From the NCBI RefSeq assembly GCF_012027395.1, contig NZ_SNUJ01000001.1, forward strand, positions 372,001 to 436,000: 64,000 nt of DNA. The letters run 5' to 3'. A program made the position numbers and the translations under genes. This document shows, in pieces, positions 44,297 through 53,093 of the stretch. This stretch comes from Thermococcus sp. LS1. Lineage in GTDB: Archaea > Methanobacteriota_B > Thermococci > Thermococcales > Thermococcaceae. The notes under the pieces are model-generated. The model was not told where the DNA came from. It was given only the letters and a program-made list of their open reading frames with translations, and did no database searches. Position 1 is the stretch's first letter. Every line of letters starts with the position of its first letter.

Positions 44297-44599
44297 TCAT
44301 CTCAAGGATTCCAAAGCCTTCAAGAACCGCTCTTTAACACCCTCCTCACCAAACTGTGGCTCCTCTTCACCTCTGACTATCCGTTCAAAAACCCTCACTG
44401 CGTTGTCCCAGTTCTCCTCGAGTGTCCTTCCCTTCGGTATGGCGTTTCTCAGGACGTGCCATTTCCCGTTCTCATAGTCGTAGACGATTATTCTCGGTAT
44501 GTAGTCCAAGTCCATGAAAGTGTTGTCCAGGGTAAGCTCCACCCTAAAGCCATCCAGCTCGAGAAAACCCTCTTCGCGAAGTTGTCTTTTCCAGTCCAT
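44297..44599 (-). CDS. Conserved small protein, function unknown
   Basis: A 100-residue soluble protein with no cysteine and no membrane helix. It starts MDWKRQLREEGF, has an aromatic, acidic centre and ends in a charged helix. A TATA-like CTTTTAAAC about 27 bases upstream of the ATG suggests a nearly leaderless transcript. I do not recognise a family. Confidence 0.6.
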   Translation of the reverse strand: MDWKRQLREEGFLELDGFRVELTLDNTFMDLDYIPRIIVYDYENGKWHVLRNAIPKGRTLEENWDNAVRVFERIVRGEEEPQFGEEGVKERFLKALESLR

Positions 44600-44629
44600 G
44601 GTGAAAAGTTGGAGAGGAGGTTTAAAAGT

Positions 44630-45847
44630 TCACCTCCTCCGCAGGAGGGTAACCAACGACAGCCCAACGACTAAGGCAGGACCGCATATCCCACCGTTTG
44701 GTGAACTCTCCGTCGACGTGGTAGCATCTGTGGATGGAGGCTGGGTTATTGTTGGACCAACATAGACCGTTCCGTTCGGGAGGTTGTAGGTGGGCACCTC
44801 ATCGGCGGTGCACCTGACCAACATTGGATTAAGGCTCTCATCATAGGGTATCCACGCATAAGTGCCGTCTTTTGTCTCATACCAGCCGATGTGGGAATTA
44901 GGCCCCGCCTTTCCAGGCCCGGCAACTTTAGCTATCGCTTCGATGTCTTCGTCGCTTATTTGAAGCACTCCGACATCCCTCAGCCACTCGAGCTCGACTT
45001 TTACCGCCTCCGAGAAGTTCACCTCGGAGGGATCAACCACAGGAACGAGCCTTCCACTCATGGGTTCCATGAAGGTTAGCACCGGGTTGCAGTCAACACC
45101 AAAGGCCGAGAGAAAATCCTTAACGGCGGCTTCAACCTCTCCAGGGTCCATGTCGTAAGCTTCAACCTCCACCCTCACGGAACCCGCCCGGATAACTTTC
45201 TCAGGATCAATCCCGTGCTCCCTCAGGCAGGACTCGAAGGCATCGTTTGGCTTCCAGGTGCAGATCCCGTTTACGCAGCCGCAGCTCGTCAGGCCGAGGC
45301 AGGTGTACCACTCGCGATAGACGCAGGGGGTTATTATCTTGGCAGCCTCTTCCCTCGGAGCACATACTTCCCCGGAGCAGCCGCCAGTGGCGCAGTCCCC
45401 ATCCGAAGTGCACTCTCCCCCAGTCACGGGCTTCAGAGTTATCGTGACGTTGCCCCTAGTGAAAGTTAGGTTGTCCTTTGTTTTCCATCCATCAGCTTCC
45501 AACTTTTCAAGTGCGTCGGTTGTTATCAGGAGCGAGGCGTTGAAGGCTGTTTTAGCCAGCCCAGTCTCTCTCCACTCTGCCAGAATCTCTATCCTCAGGT
45601 GAGGACCGTCGCTGGCGTTCCATAGTATAACCGCAAGCCTTTTGTCGTAGTGGGAGCGAAAGATGAAAGTGCTGTTCTCGACTATCGCGTTGTGAAGAGC
45701 ATTAAAAGCGGGATACGGCTTGTAAATTATCCCGGGCTTGTTCAGAACGACCTCGACCGCGTAGACATCGGTGGGGCTCATGCAGGCCTCGGACAGGGGT
45801 GTTAGAGCGAACATCAAAAACACAATCAGCACCATGACCCTCTTCAT
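44630..45847 (-). CDS. Secreted cysteine-rich CGP-CTERM surface protein
   Basis: A 405-residue exported protein. It has an N-terminal signal peptide (VLIVFLMFALTPLSEA, cleavage probable before Cys), many cysteines in the middle (CTSDGDCATGGCSGEVC and a CVNGIC-like cluster), a TTSTES linker and a C-terminal GGICGP plus hydrophobic helix and RRR. That ending is the CGP-CTERM sorting signal of Thermococcales, probably leading to lipid anchoring. The start at 45847 is supported by GGTGGAG and by a TATA box GTATATATTT at 45877-45886. Substrate unknown. Confidence 0.82.
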   Translation of the reverse strand: MKRVMVLIVFLMFALTPLSEACMSPTDVYAVEVVLNKPGIIYKPYPAFNALHNAIVENSTFIFRSHYDKRLAVILWNASDGPHLRIEILAEWRETGLAKTAFNASLLITTDALEKLEADGWKTKDNLTFTRGNVTITLKPVTGGECTSDGDCATGGCSGEVCAPREEAAKIITPCVYREWYTCLGLTSCGCVNGICTWKPNDAFESCLREHGIDPEKVIRAGSVRVEVEAYDMDPGEVEAAVKDFLSAFGVDCNPVLTFMEPMSGRLVPVVDPSEVNFSEAVKVELEWLRDVGVLQISDEDIEAIAKVAGPGKAGPNSHIGWYETKDGTYAWIPYDESLNPMLVRCTADEVPTYNLPNGTVYVGPTITQPPSTDATTSTESSPNGGICGPALVVGLSLVTLLRRR

Positions 45848-46008
45848 GATCTCCACCGTAGGAAATAAGGAGAGGAAATATATACCCCTTCCCATCGCTT
45901 CAATCCAGCTTGAACTGACCTCCTCCCGGCTAAGGGTGAGGCTTGAGAAAAGAAAAGTCAAAGGCCATCCAATTCCCAAATTTGCCATTGTATTGTTTAG
46001 GATACGGC

Positions 46009-47226
46009 CTACCGCTCATTTGGGATAGCCTCCGCGTGCCTGAGCCGTAGGGTCTCCCCGAGGGGCCCCACGATTTCACCGGCCTTCAGGAAGATTCCAG
46101 CAACCAGTAGCGCTATGGCAAACACCAGTCTCGCCTCCCCAAGCCCAAGCCAATCAACGGCAAACCCGTAGATGAAGTAGAAAACGCTCATGACCAGTGC
46201 CGAGACCATGGAGTAAACGGACAGTATGGTGGCCCTCTTCTCGCTCGGAATCCTGTACTGGATCTCTATCCCAAGGTTAAAGGAGAAGGCCGTGTGAATC
46301 ACCGTAACGAAAATCCCAATGGCAATAATCCAAAGCGGATTCTGGTAAACGACCGACAATGCCGTCAATACTGGAATGACAACCGGGGCAAGGGAGTAGG
46401 CCTTAACGCTCCACGAGTCCCTTAAGCGAACGCCTATGAGCCTTGGGATAATCTTCACGATGGATTCAACAATTCCAAGGAGTCCAAGGGTTCCCATTAA
46501 GGTCGTTCCAAGGCTTTTTGCGAGTATCTCACCGAGGTAGGGCTCGAAGAACTTCCGGAACTGGTTCGTGGCCATGACGACGGTTATCGAGAGAACCACC
46601 AGCCAGAAGAGCTGGGGCTGGAGGATGTCCTTGAATGAATGGAGAGTGTGTGAGAGGTATGAGCGCTCTGGTTTTTTGAATTCATATTCTGGAATCGTGT
46701 AGGCCACGATAAGGGTAGCTATTTCAAGGATTAACGTAAGAAGAAGGGGAAGCCAGAAGCCGTAGAGCTGGGCGAGGATTCCTCCGATCGCTATGGCTAG
46801 TGCCGAGAGTGGAATCGTAAGAGTTTTAATGTCCCTCATTAGGCTCCGGTATTCTCTTTCCATCCCAAGGTGTTTGAGGTTGTCAAAGAGCCACGCTTGG
46901 AGGCTTCCGCTCACGAACGTTGCGCCGAACGAAGCAACAATGGCATAAATGAGCAACATCGGGAATCCCCTAAGGAATATCAGGAATATCATGGCCGTTA
47001 TATTTATCGCAAAGCCCACCAGAACGCTGAGCTTCCTGCTCATCTTGTCCGCGACCACACCTGTCGGGACCTCAAACAGGAAGAATCCCACAGTCAGTAT
47101 CGATGTCGCGATGCCTATCTGGGCATATGTAAGGCCCTTTGAGAGGTAGTAGACGATGAGGAGGTTCCCAATGAAGCCTGTATTCATGAAGATGTAAAGT
47201 AAGGTATAGCGCTTTACTATATCCAT
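46009..47226 (-). CDS. Major facilitator superfamily transporter, candidate peptide exporter
   Basis: A 405-residue protein with about 12 membrane helices. The MFS loop between helices 2 and 3 reads FEVPTGVVADKMSRK, close to the classical GxxxDrxgRr motif. GGTGATGG precedes the ATG. It lies 57 bases after a candidate RiPP precursor gene on the same strand, with a T-rich tract between, so it could export the modified peptide or confer self-protection. MFS proteins are diverse, and this role is inferred from location only. Confidence 0.82.
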   Translation of the reverse strand: MDIVKRYTLLYIFMNTGFIGNLLIVYYLSKGLTYAQIGIATSILTVGFFLFEVPTGVVADKMSRKLSVLVGFAINITAMIFLIFLRGFPMLLIYAIVASFGATFVSGSLQAWLFDNLKHLGMEREYRSLMRDIKTLTIPLSALAIAIGGILAQLYGFWLPLLLTLILEIATLIVAYTIPEYEFKKPERSYLSHTLHSFKDILQPQLFWLVVLSITVVMATNQFRKFFEPYLGEILAKSLGTTLMGTLGLLGIVESIVKIIPRLIGVRLRDSWSVKAYSLAPVVIPVLTALSVVYQNPLWIIAIGIFVTVIHTAFSFNLGIEIQYRIPSEKRATILSVYSMVSALVMSVFYFIYGFAVDWLGLGEARLVFAIALLVAGIFLKAGEIVGPLGETLRLRHAEAIPNER

Positions 47227-47283
47227 ATTCCATCACCTGTCTCCCGATTACAGCGCAGACAAAAATAAAAATGTTAGAAGAAT

Positions 47284-47379
47284 TCAGGTTATCTCCTTGA
47301 CTTCACACCATATGTCCTTTATCGCAGGGCATGCCATCAAGGTGGCAACTTTTGGCTTTGTTTTGACTAAAGCCCTCAA
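47284..47379 (-). CDS. Putative RiPP precursor peptide (31 aa, Cys-x7-Cys)
   Basis: This short gene begins with TTG at 47379, preceded by AAAGGAGGTGA (47384-47394), the strongest ribosome binding site seen in the window, and ends with TGA. The peptide has a basic N-terminal half (LVKTKPKVATL) and a C-terminal core with Cys17, Trp24 and Cys25 in ACPAIKDIWCEVKEIT. The ribosome binding site overlaps the stop of the upstream radical SAM/SPASM gene, so the two are translationally linked. This is the layout of thioether or carbon-linked peptides made by SPASM enzymes. The identity is inferred; no known family was recognised. Confidence 0.65.
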   Translation of the reverse strand: MRALVKTKPKVATLMACPAIKDIWCEVKEIT

Positions 47380-47392
47380 TTTGTCACCTCCT

Positions 47393-48868
47393 TTAAATTG
47401 TGGCCGTGATGTGTTCTGATTCTATCCTCTCAAGCTCAGGAGCAGTATTACGTTCAGGGTCAGAGCTGGGGACTGAGATTGACTTTTCTAACACCTTCTC
47501 GAACTCTTCCTCATATTCATCCCAGAGCCGGGAGTAAAGCCATAGTCCTATTTTGAAAGATTCTCTCGAATAGTAGCATTTCAGAGCAGGCGGTATGAAT
47601 CCCTTGCCCGTGTATATTGTGTTTTCGTAGAAGCAAAAGTCGTGGCAGTAGAGTTTTAGCCAACAGCTCTTACAGGGTTCATGGTTGAAGAAGTTGTATT
47701 TTTGGAGCTCAAAGCGTTTTAGATGTTCCCATTCGAAGTTCTCAATGTGGCTAAGCTCAAAGTTCTTCATGCTGACGAACCGATGACACGGATAAATGTT
47801 TCCGTTCACGTCAATGGCAACGCTTCCCTTTCCAGCGCCACAATGGAAGCTACTTACTCTCCCTCTGTAAACATCCTGGATTATCTGTTTGAATTTGACG
47901 TAAACAACGGTTCCCAACTCCCCAAAGGTTTCAACTTCTTCGACGGCGATTTTCTTGAGTTGGTCCAGGTAAGTATCAATGTGCCCCTTGGTTACTACGC
48001 TGTCCGAGAGGGTGGCTAATTCAACCCCGACGTTGAGGACTCCAAATTCTGTCTTGATGTGGTGGTAGATGTCATAAACTCTATTAAGCTGTTCTGGGAG
48101 AACAGTTGCTCTCACAGAAATCTTGTGGAGCTTTCCTCTTTTTTTAGCTTCTTCAACGAGGTGCTTGAGGTTTTTAGCTACAACATTGTAGGTGGGGGAG
48201 TTGTCCGCAAAGGGTCTGTTATGGTCGTGGATTTCTTTAGGTCCATCCATGCTCACTATCACGTTGAAGGGGTGGTTTAGTACGAATTCAGCCACCTCTG
48301 GGGTGAGAAGGTATCCGTTGGTTGTAACGTTGAAAAAGACGGGTTTCTTTGTTTCCCTGGCCTTCTGCTCTGCATAGAGGACGCCTTCTTTTATTGCAGG
48401 AAAGTTTAGTAGGGGTTCCCCTCCAAAGAAGACTATGCTCACTCCATAGGGAGATTTTTCAAATAGGAAGTCTATGGCCTTTCGGATTGTCTCTTTGTCT
48501 ATAAGTTTTGGCTTTTCGAGGGTATAGGTTCCTTTATTTGCGTAGCAGTAAACGCAGGAGAAATTACAGGCCTGGGAAACGTTGATACTCCCCCCAAGGA
48601 GGAAACCGTAATCTTCGTTGTATTCAAGGTTTAGGGGCGGGAGCTGGTTCAAATAGTTCTGAAGTTCCCTAAGTTTTGCTCGCTCTTCCGAGGTTAGTTT
48701 GTCCCCTTCCCCTTCTTTGATTTTCTGAAGGCCGGAGTAGATTTCGGGCTCTACCTCCACCACGTATCCCGAGCTATCGTGTATCACGAAAAACTTTGGA
48801 AAACCAGCTATTTCAGACTTTATACAGTTTAAATCTCTATTTGTATCATCTATATCCATTAATACCAT
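47393..48868 (-). CDS. Radical SAM/SPASM peptide maturase
   Basis: A 491-residue enzyme. Residues 15-90 look like a leader-binding region. CNFSCVYC (Cys101, 105, 108) binds the SAM-cleaving cluster, and FFGGEPLLNF and SMDGP follow in the barrel. The C-terminal SPASM domain has HCGAGKGS, NIYPCHRF and CKSCWLKLYCHDFC plus a later Cys, enough for two auxiliary clusters. It resembles maturases of cysteine-containing ribosomal peptides. The ATG at 48868 is preferred over TTG 48928, because the upstream 20 codons are AT-rich promoter-like sequence. Confidence 0.88.
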   Translation of the reverse strand: MVLMDIDDTNRDLNCIKSEIAGFPKFFVIHDSSGYVVEVEPEIYSGLQKIKEGEGDKLTSEERAKLRELQNYLNQLPPLNLEYNEDYGFLLGGSINVSQACNFSCVYCYANKGTYTLEKPKLIDKETIRKAIDFLFEKSPYGVSIVFFGGEPLLNFPAIKEGVLYAEQKARETKKPVFFNVTTNGYLLTPEVAEFVLNHPFNVIVSMDGPKEIHDHNRPFADNSPTYNVVAKNLKHLVEEAKKRGKLHKISVRATVLPEQLNRVYDIYHHIKTEFGVLNVGVELATLSDSVVTKGHIDTYLDQLKKIAVEEVETFGELGTVVYVKFKQIIQDVYRGRVSSFHCGAGKGSVAIDVNGNIYPCHRFVSMKNFELSHIENFEWEHLKRFELQKYNFFNHEPCKSCWLKLYCHDFCFYENTIYTGKGFIPPALKCYYSRESFKIGLWLYSRLWDEYEEEFEKVLEKSISVPSSDPERNTAPELERIESEHITATI

Positions 48869-49035
48869 CCTCAATAGGTTAAATGCATAAAATAATTTAA
48901 AAAAAATTTCGACTTTTTTGTTCTGCAAAACATGGCAACAACCTAGTTATAATAACAGCCAAAAAACCCACAACAAGCCCAGAGAGACTAAAAGCTTTAT
49001 ATGCTGCTTGGAGAATATCACCCGAGGTGATTGAG

Positions 49036-50328
49036 ATGGAGAACCCCTTTGAGATAACCGCGGTCGTTGCCAGGGAGATACTGGACAGCAGGGGAAACCC
49101 TACGGTTGAGGTCGAGGTCTACACGCCGATAAGCATGGGAAGGGCAGCGGTTCCGAGCGGAGCGAGCACTGGAACCCACGAGGCCCTTGAGCTCCGCGAC
49201 GGAGGAAAGCGCTACCATGGAAAAGGCGTTAGAAGGGCTGTTGAGAACGTCAACAAGATAATCGCGCCCGAACTCATCGGTATGGACGTCACCTGGCAGA
49301 GGGACATCGATATGCTCATGCTCGAGCTCGACGGCACCGAGAACAAGAGCAACCTCGGTGCAAATGCTATTCTCGGCGTTTCTCTGGCCGTTGCTAAGGC
49401 CGCCGCCAACGCCCTCGGCCTTCCGCTCTACCAGTACATAGGCGGAACCAACGCCTACGTAATGCCCGTTCCAATGAGCAACGTCATCAACGGCGGCGTT
49501 CACGCTGGAAACGAGCTCGACTTCCAGGAGTTCATGATAATGCCCGTTGGTGCAGCCTCCTTCAGGGAGGCCATAATGTGGGTCAGCGAGACCTACCACG
49601 TTCTTAAGAGCGTCATAGCCGAGAAGTACGGCAAGGGTGCAATAAACGTTGGAGACGAGGGTGGCTTCGCACCGCCAATGAAAGAGGTCACCGAGCCACT
49701 CGAGACCCTCATCAAGGCCATTGAGGAGGCCGGCTACAAGCCGGGCGACGAGATTGCCCTCGCTATTGATGCAGCTTCCAGCGAGTTCTACCACCCGGAC
49801 ATCGGCAAGTACGTCGTTGCCGGCAAGGAGTACACGAGGGAAGAGCTCGTTGACCTCTACAAGGAGCTCGTCTCGAGCTATCCGATAGTCTCTATCGAGG
49901 ACCCGTTCCAGGAGGAGGACTGGGAGGGCTTCAAGCTCATCACTAAAGAGCTCGGCGGCAAGATACAGATAGTCGGCGACGACCTCTTCGTCACCAACCC
50001 GAAGAGGATAAGAAAGGGCATCGAGATGGGTGCCGCCAACGCGCTCCTCCTCAAAGTCAACCAGATTGGAACGCTGAGCGAGGCCATAGATGCCGCCTAC
50101 ACAGCCTTTAGGGCTGGCTACGGCGTCGTCGTCTCCCACAGGAGCGGAGAGACCGAGGATGCTACCATAGCAGACCTTGCCGTTGCCCTTAACGCCGGCC
50201 AGATAAAGACCGGTGCTCCAGCCAGGAGTGACAGGAACGCCAAGTACAACCAGCTCATCAGGATCGAAGAGGAGCTCGAGGGCATCGCGTACTATCCGGG
50301 CAGGAAGTTCAGGAACCCGTTCTTCTGA
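49036..50328 (+). CDS. eno: Enolase (phosphopyruvate hydratase)
   Basis: A 430-residue glycolytic enzyme that converts 2-phosphoglycerate to phosphoenolpyruvate. [17 protein letters not shown] opens the fold, [13 protein letters not shown] is the mobile loop, [16 protein letters not shown] and GDDLFVTN carry catalytic and magnesium ligands, and [10 protein letters not shown] closes the active site. GAGGTGA at 49024-49030 precedes ATG 49036; an earlier GTG lies in that site. A TATA-like CTTTATATG at 48993-49001 marks the promoter, divergent from the radical SAM gene. Confidence 0.97.
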   Translation: MENPFEITAVVAREILDSRGNPTVEVEVYTPISMGRAAVPSGASTGTHEALELRDGGKRYHGKGVRRAVENVNKIIAPELIGMDVTWQRDIDMLMLELDGTENKSNLGANAILGVSLAVAKAAANALGLPLYQYIGGTNAYVMPVPMSNVINGGVHAGNELDFQEFMIMPVGAASFREAIMWVSETYHVLKSVIAEKYGKGAINVGDEGGFAPPMKEVTEPLETLIKAIEEAGYKPGDEIALAIDAASSEFYHPDIGKYVVAGKEYTREELVDLYKELVSSYPIVSIEDPFQEEDWEGFKLITKELGGKIQIVGDDLFVTNPKRIRKGIEMGAANALLLKVNQIGTLSEAIDAAYTAFRAGYGVVVSHRSGETEDATIADLAVALNAGQIKTGAPARSDRNAKYNQLIRIEEELEGIAYYPGRKFRNPFF

Positions 50329-50512
50329 GCCATTCTCTTTCTTTTCCACATTATTGGCCAGCAAGAGTTTTTAACTTCGGCTTCAACGTTTTTTGAACTC
50401 GCAAGAACCAGGAGTGTGCCCATCCTGGGAGGCCTCAACAATGAAGAATGACTATCAAACTCTCCAAGTAGACTCTGTCCCCTACAACCCCCTGTTCTGC
50501 GAGGTGGTTTAA

Positions 50513-51349
50513 ATGGCAGAACGAAAAAAACTCAAAATCTACATCCCCGGCATCAAATTTCCCTCAATCTCGCTCACCGGCAACTACTGTGCCCTCAACT
50601 GCGCCCACTGCGGGAGGCACTACCTGGAGAGAATGAGAAAACCCACGCGAAGGGAGCTCCTCAACTACTGTATGAATCTGGAAAAGGAAGGCTATACCGG
50701 CTGCCTCCTCAGCGGCGGCATGGATTCCAGGTTGAAGGTACCACTGGATAAGTACGCGGACGAGCTGAGGGAAATAAAGAGGAGGACGAGCTTAAAGCTC
50801 AACGCCCACGTCGGCTTCATCGACGAGAGCGATTTGGAGTGGGTCAAATACGTTGACGTCGTTTCCCTCGACTTCGTCGGAGATAACGACGTGATAAGGC
50901 GCGTGTACAAGATAAACAAGACCGTCAAAGACTACCTCAGAATTCTCGATCTGCTCACCGAAGCCGGTGTTAGGGTCGCACCCCATATAACAATCGGCCT
51001 TGACTTCGGCAGAATTCACTGGGAGTACAAGGCAATAGACATGCTCCTTCAGTACCCTATAGACGTCATCGTCCTCGACGTACTCATCCCAACACCCGGC
51101 ACTGAGATGGAGAGCGTTCAAAAGCCAGGTGTGGAGGAGAGCCTCAACGTTGTCAGGTACGCCAGGGAAAAGTTTGATGGCGAGCTTAGCATAGGCTGCA
51201 TGAGGCCGCTTGGGAAATGGCGCCTTGATTTTGATAAGGGGGCCGTCTCAGCGGGCGTTGACAGACTGACGAACCCACCAAGAAAAGTTATAGAATGGGC
51301 AAAAACTGTGAGGGAAGTTGAAATAATCTACGAGTGCTGCGTTATGTAG
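50513..51349 (+). CDS. Radical SAM protein, biotin synthase-like (probable archaeal lipoyl synthase component LipS)
   Basis: A 278-residue radical SAM protein. CALNCAHC (Cys26, 30, 33) binds the catalytic cluster, GCLLSGGMDS follows, and a C-terminal YECCVM plus an internal GCMRP provide further cysteines. Thermococcus LipS1/LipS2 are biotin synthase-like proteins that jointly insert sulfur into octanoyl groups. As I recall one of them, TK2109 in T. kodakarensis, lies near enolase, which fits this location. The leader 50329-50512 holds a TATA-like TTTTTAAC at 50368-50375. Confidence 0.65.
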   Translation: MAERKKLKIYIPGIKFPSISLTGNYCALNCAHCGRHYLERMRKPTRRELLNYCMNLEKEGYTGCLLSGGMDSRLKVPLDKYADELREIKRRTSLKLNAHVGFIDESDLEWVKYVDVVSLDFVGDNDVIRRVYKINKTVKDYLRILDLLTEAGVRVAPHITIGLDFGRIHWEYKAIDMLLQYPIDVIVLDVLIPTPGTEMESVQKPGVEESLNVVRYAREKFDGELSIGCMRPLGKWRLDFDKGAVSAGVDRLTNPPRKVIEWAKTVREVEIIYECCVM

Positions 51350-51428
51350 GGCGCCACGGTAGTGGGCTCAGTAAACCTCGCATCATCATAAAATCAGAAA
51401 GGAGAACGCCAATCATCGCCCTAAAGCT

Positions 51429-51881
51429 TTACAGCTCCTCCTTCACGGTAACGAATGACACCATAGTCACAGTTTGGCCGACGCCCTTGATTTCTCTGAG
51501 CCTATCAACGACTATCTTGCCAACCTCCTCCGATGAGGGGGCGCGCACCTTTATGAGGAGATCCCACTCGCCTGCTATGATGTGGACCTCGTAAACCCCT
51601 TCGAGGGCGGCTATTCTTTCAGCGACCTCCCGCTGGCTCAGGCCGGAATCTGGCTCGTATCTGGCAAGTATGAAAGCGGTAGTGCCAAGGTTGAGCTTCT
51701 TGTAGTTTGGCTTAACTGTGAACTTCTCGATCACGCCCTCCTCAACGAGCTTTTTGATGCGGTAGTGGACGGTGGTCCTCGGGATGCCCAGCTTCTTACT
51801 GAGCGAGGCTATGTTCTCCCTGGCGTTTTCCTTAAGTTCCTTCAACAGCTTCATATCAGTGGCATCGAGTGAAGTTACCAT
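51429..51881 (-). CDS. Lrp/AsnC-family transcriptional regulator
   Basis: A 150-residue regulator with an N-terminal winged helix (MKLLKELKENARENIASLSKKLGIPRTT is the HTH region, split as LDATDMKLL and IPRTTVHYRIKKL) and a C-terminal RAM ligand-binding domain ending in TMVSFVTVKEEL. The ATG at 51881 follows AGGGGGTCGCG; an ATG at 51917 gives a 12-residue extension with a nearly leaderless start, so the choice is uncertain. Effector unknown. Confidence 0.85.
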   Translation of the reverse strand: MVTSLDATDMKLLKELKENARENIASLSKKLGIPRTTVHYRIKKLVEEGVIEKFTVKPNYKKLNLGTTAFILARYEPDSGLSQREVAERIAALEGVYEVHIIAGEWDLLIKVRAPSSEEVGKIVVDRLREIKGVGQTVTMVSFVTVKEEL

Positions 51882-51936
51882 CGCGACCCCCTTCGTCACT
51901 TGTACAACTTCAATCATAATTTTTGGGAGGATGAGC

Positions 51937-52491
51937 TTATTTAAGGTTTTCCTTTAGCCACTCTGAAAAAGCTTTAAGAGCCTGACCTCTGTGTGATATT
52001 TTGTTCTTTTCGGTGGTTGTCATTTCGGCAAAAGTTTTGTCGAAACCCGAAGGCTTGAATACCGGGTCAAAACCGAAGCCCATGTTTCCGCGCTTCTCGT
52101 GGATTATCTCGCCTTCCACAATACCGGTAAAGACGTGAGCTTCGCCATCCCAGTAAGCTATGACACTCTTGAAGTACGCCCTCCTGTTCTCAACGCCCTC
52201 CATGAGCTTCAGAAGGCCGTCAACGCCGAGGGTCTTGTAGACGTAGGCAGAGTAAACACCAGGGAATCCCTTCAAAGCTTCGACGAAGAGACCAGAATCG
52301 TCGAGGAAAAACGGTCCATCGATTTTCCTGCTCAGCCACTCCAAGCCGAAGAGGGCAACTTCTTCGAGCGTATCTGCCTGTATCTCCGGATACTCAACCC
52401 TGAGCTGATAAACTTCAACGCCCAAGGGTTCAAAGTACTTTCGCGCTTCCTCAACCTTTCCGGGGTTAGAAGTGATGAACGCCAGCCTCAT
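51937..52491 (-). CDS. XTP/dITP pyrophosphatase (RdgB/HAM1 family)
   Basis: A 184-residue house-cleaning nucleotide pyrophosphatase. [48 protein letters not shown] and [14 protein letters not shown] are the diagnostic blocks. It removes deaminated purine triphosphates. It precedes the Lrp-type gene by 55 bases on the same strand. Confidence 0.93.
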   Translation of the reverse strand: MRLAFITSNPGKVEEARKYFEPLGVEVYQLRVEYPEIQADTLEEVALFGLEWLSRKIDGPFFLDDSGLFVEALKGFPGVYSAYVYKTLGVDGLLKLMEGVENRRAYFKSVIAYWDGEAHVFTGIVEGEIIHEKRGNMGFGFDPVFKPSGFDKTFAEMTTTEKNKISHRGQALKAFSEWLKENLK

Positions 52492-52533
52492 ATAACCACC
52501 GAAGGATAGAGAAGAAAAGACGATAAAAAGCTT

Positions 52534-53022
52534 TCAGTCTATCTTGTAGCCAATCTTCTCGACGAGCTCGCGCCTCTCAGCCTTCTGCTCCTCGGTCTCT
52601 ATCTTGTTTGCCGCTTTGCCGTCAACGACACCAAGCACTGACCTTCCAAGCTCGGTCTCAGCAACGATAACCTGGAACGGGTTCTCGCTGGCGCCGTAGA
52701 CCATGGCAACGGCAGGGTGGTTCTTGATGGCGTTGAGGACGTTTATCGGGAAGGCGTTTTTCATGAGAATCACAAAGACGTGGCCGGCCCCTATCTTCAC
52801 TGCGTTCTTGGCGGCGAGCTTCTTGAGCTCCTCATCGTTGCCGGTGAAGCGAGTAAGCTGAGGCTTTGCCTCATTCATGGCTACACCGAACTTTATACCC
52901 GGGACAGTGGTGAGAAGTGTCTTTGCGAGGTCATCAACTGTGAATATGGAGAAGTTCCCCTGTCCGATTATCACTTCAACACCCTCAGGTTTTTCTATAT
53001 CAACAACCTCTATCTTCACCAT
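52534..53022 (-). CDS. Adenosine-specific kinase (DUF355 family)
   Basis: A 162-residue protein of the archaeal and bacterial adenosine-specific kinase family. GQGNFSIFTVDDLAKTL, VPGIKFGVAMNEAKPQLTR and the segment NHPAVAMVYGASENPFQVIVAET are recognisable. The ATG at 53022 follows GGTGGTGACC; GTG starts just upstream are less likely. It is divergent from the HTH gene at 53094. Confidence 0.82.
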   Translation of the reverse strand: MVKIEVVDIEKPEGVEVIIGQGNFSIFTVDDLAKTLLTTVPGIKFGVAMNEAKPQLTRFTGNDEELKKLAAKNAVKIGAGHVFVILMKNAFPINVLNAIKNHPAVAMVYGASENPFQVIVAETELGRSVLGVVDGKAANKIETEEQKAERRELVEKIGYKID

Positions 53023-53093
53023 GGTCACCACCGGAAGAATTTAATATCAAGAACGATTTAACTTTTTCCCGTGGGATAAATCGGTGAGGTAGA

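Noticed and set aside
50367-50375. GTTTTTAAC, a SurR core match before the LipS-like gene
   Set aside because: It coincides with the TATA-like element and is AT-rich, so chance is likely; the extended GTT is missing.
50329-50512. Possible small RNA in the leader between enolase and the LipS-like gene
   Set aside because: An ATGAAGA stretch faintly resembles a C box, but no matching D boxes with proper spacing were seen.
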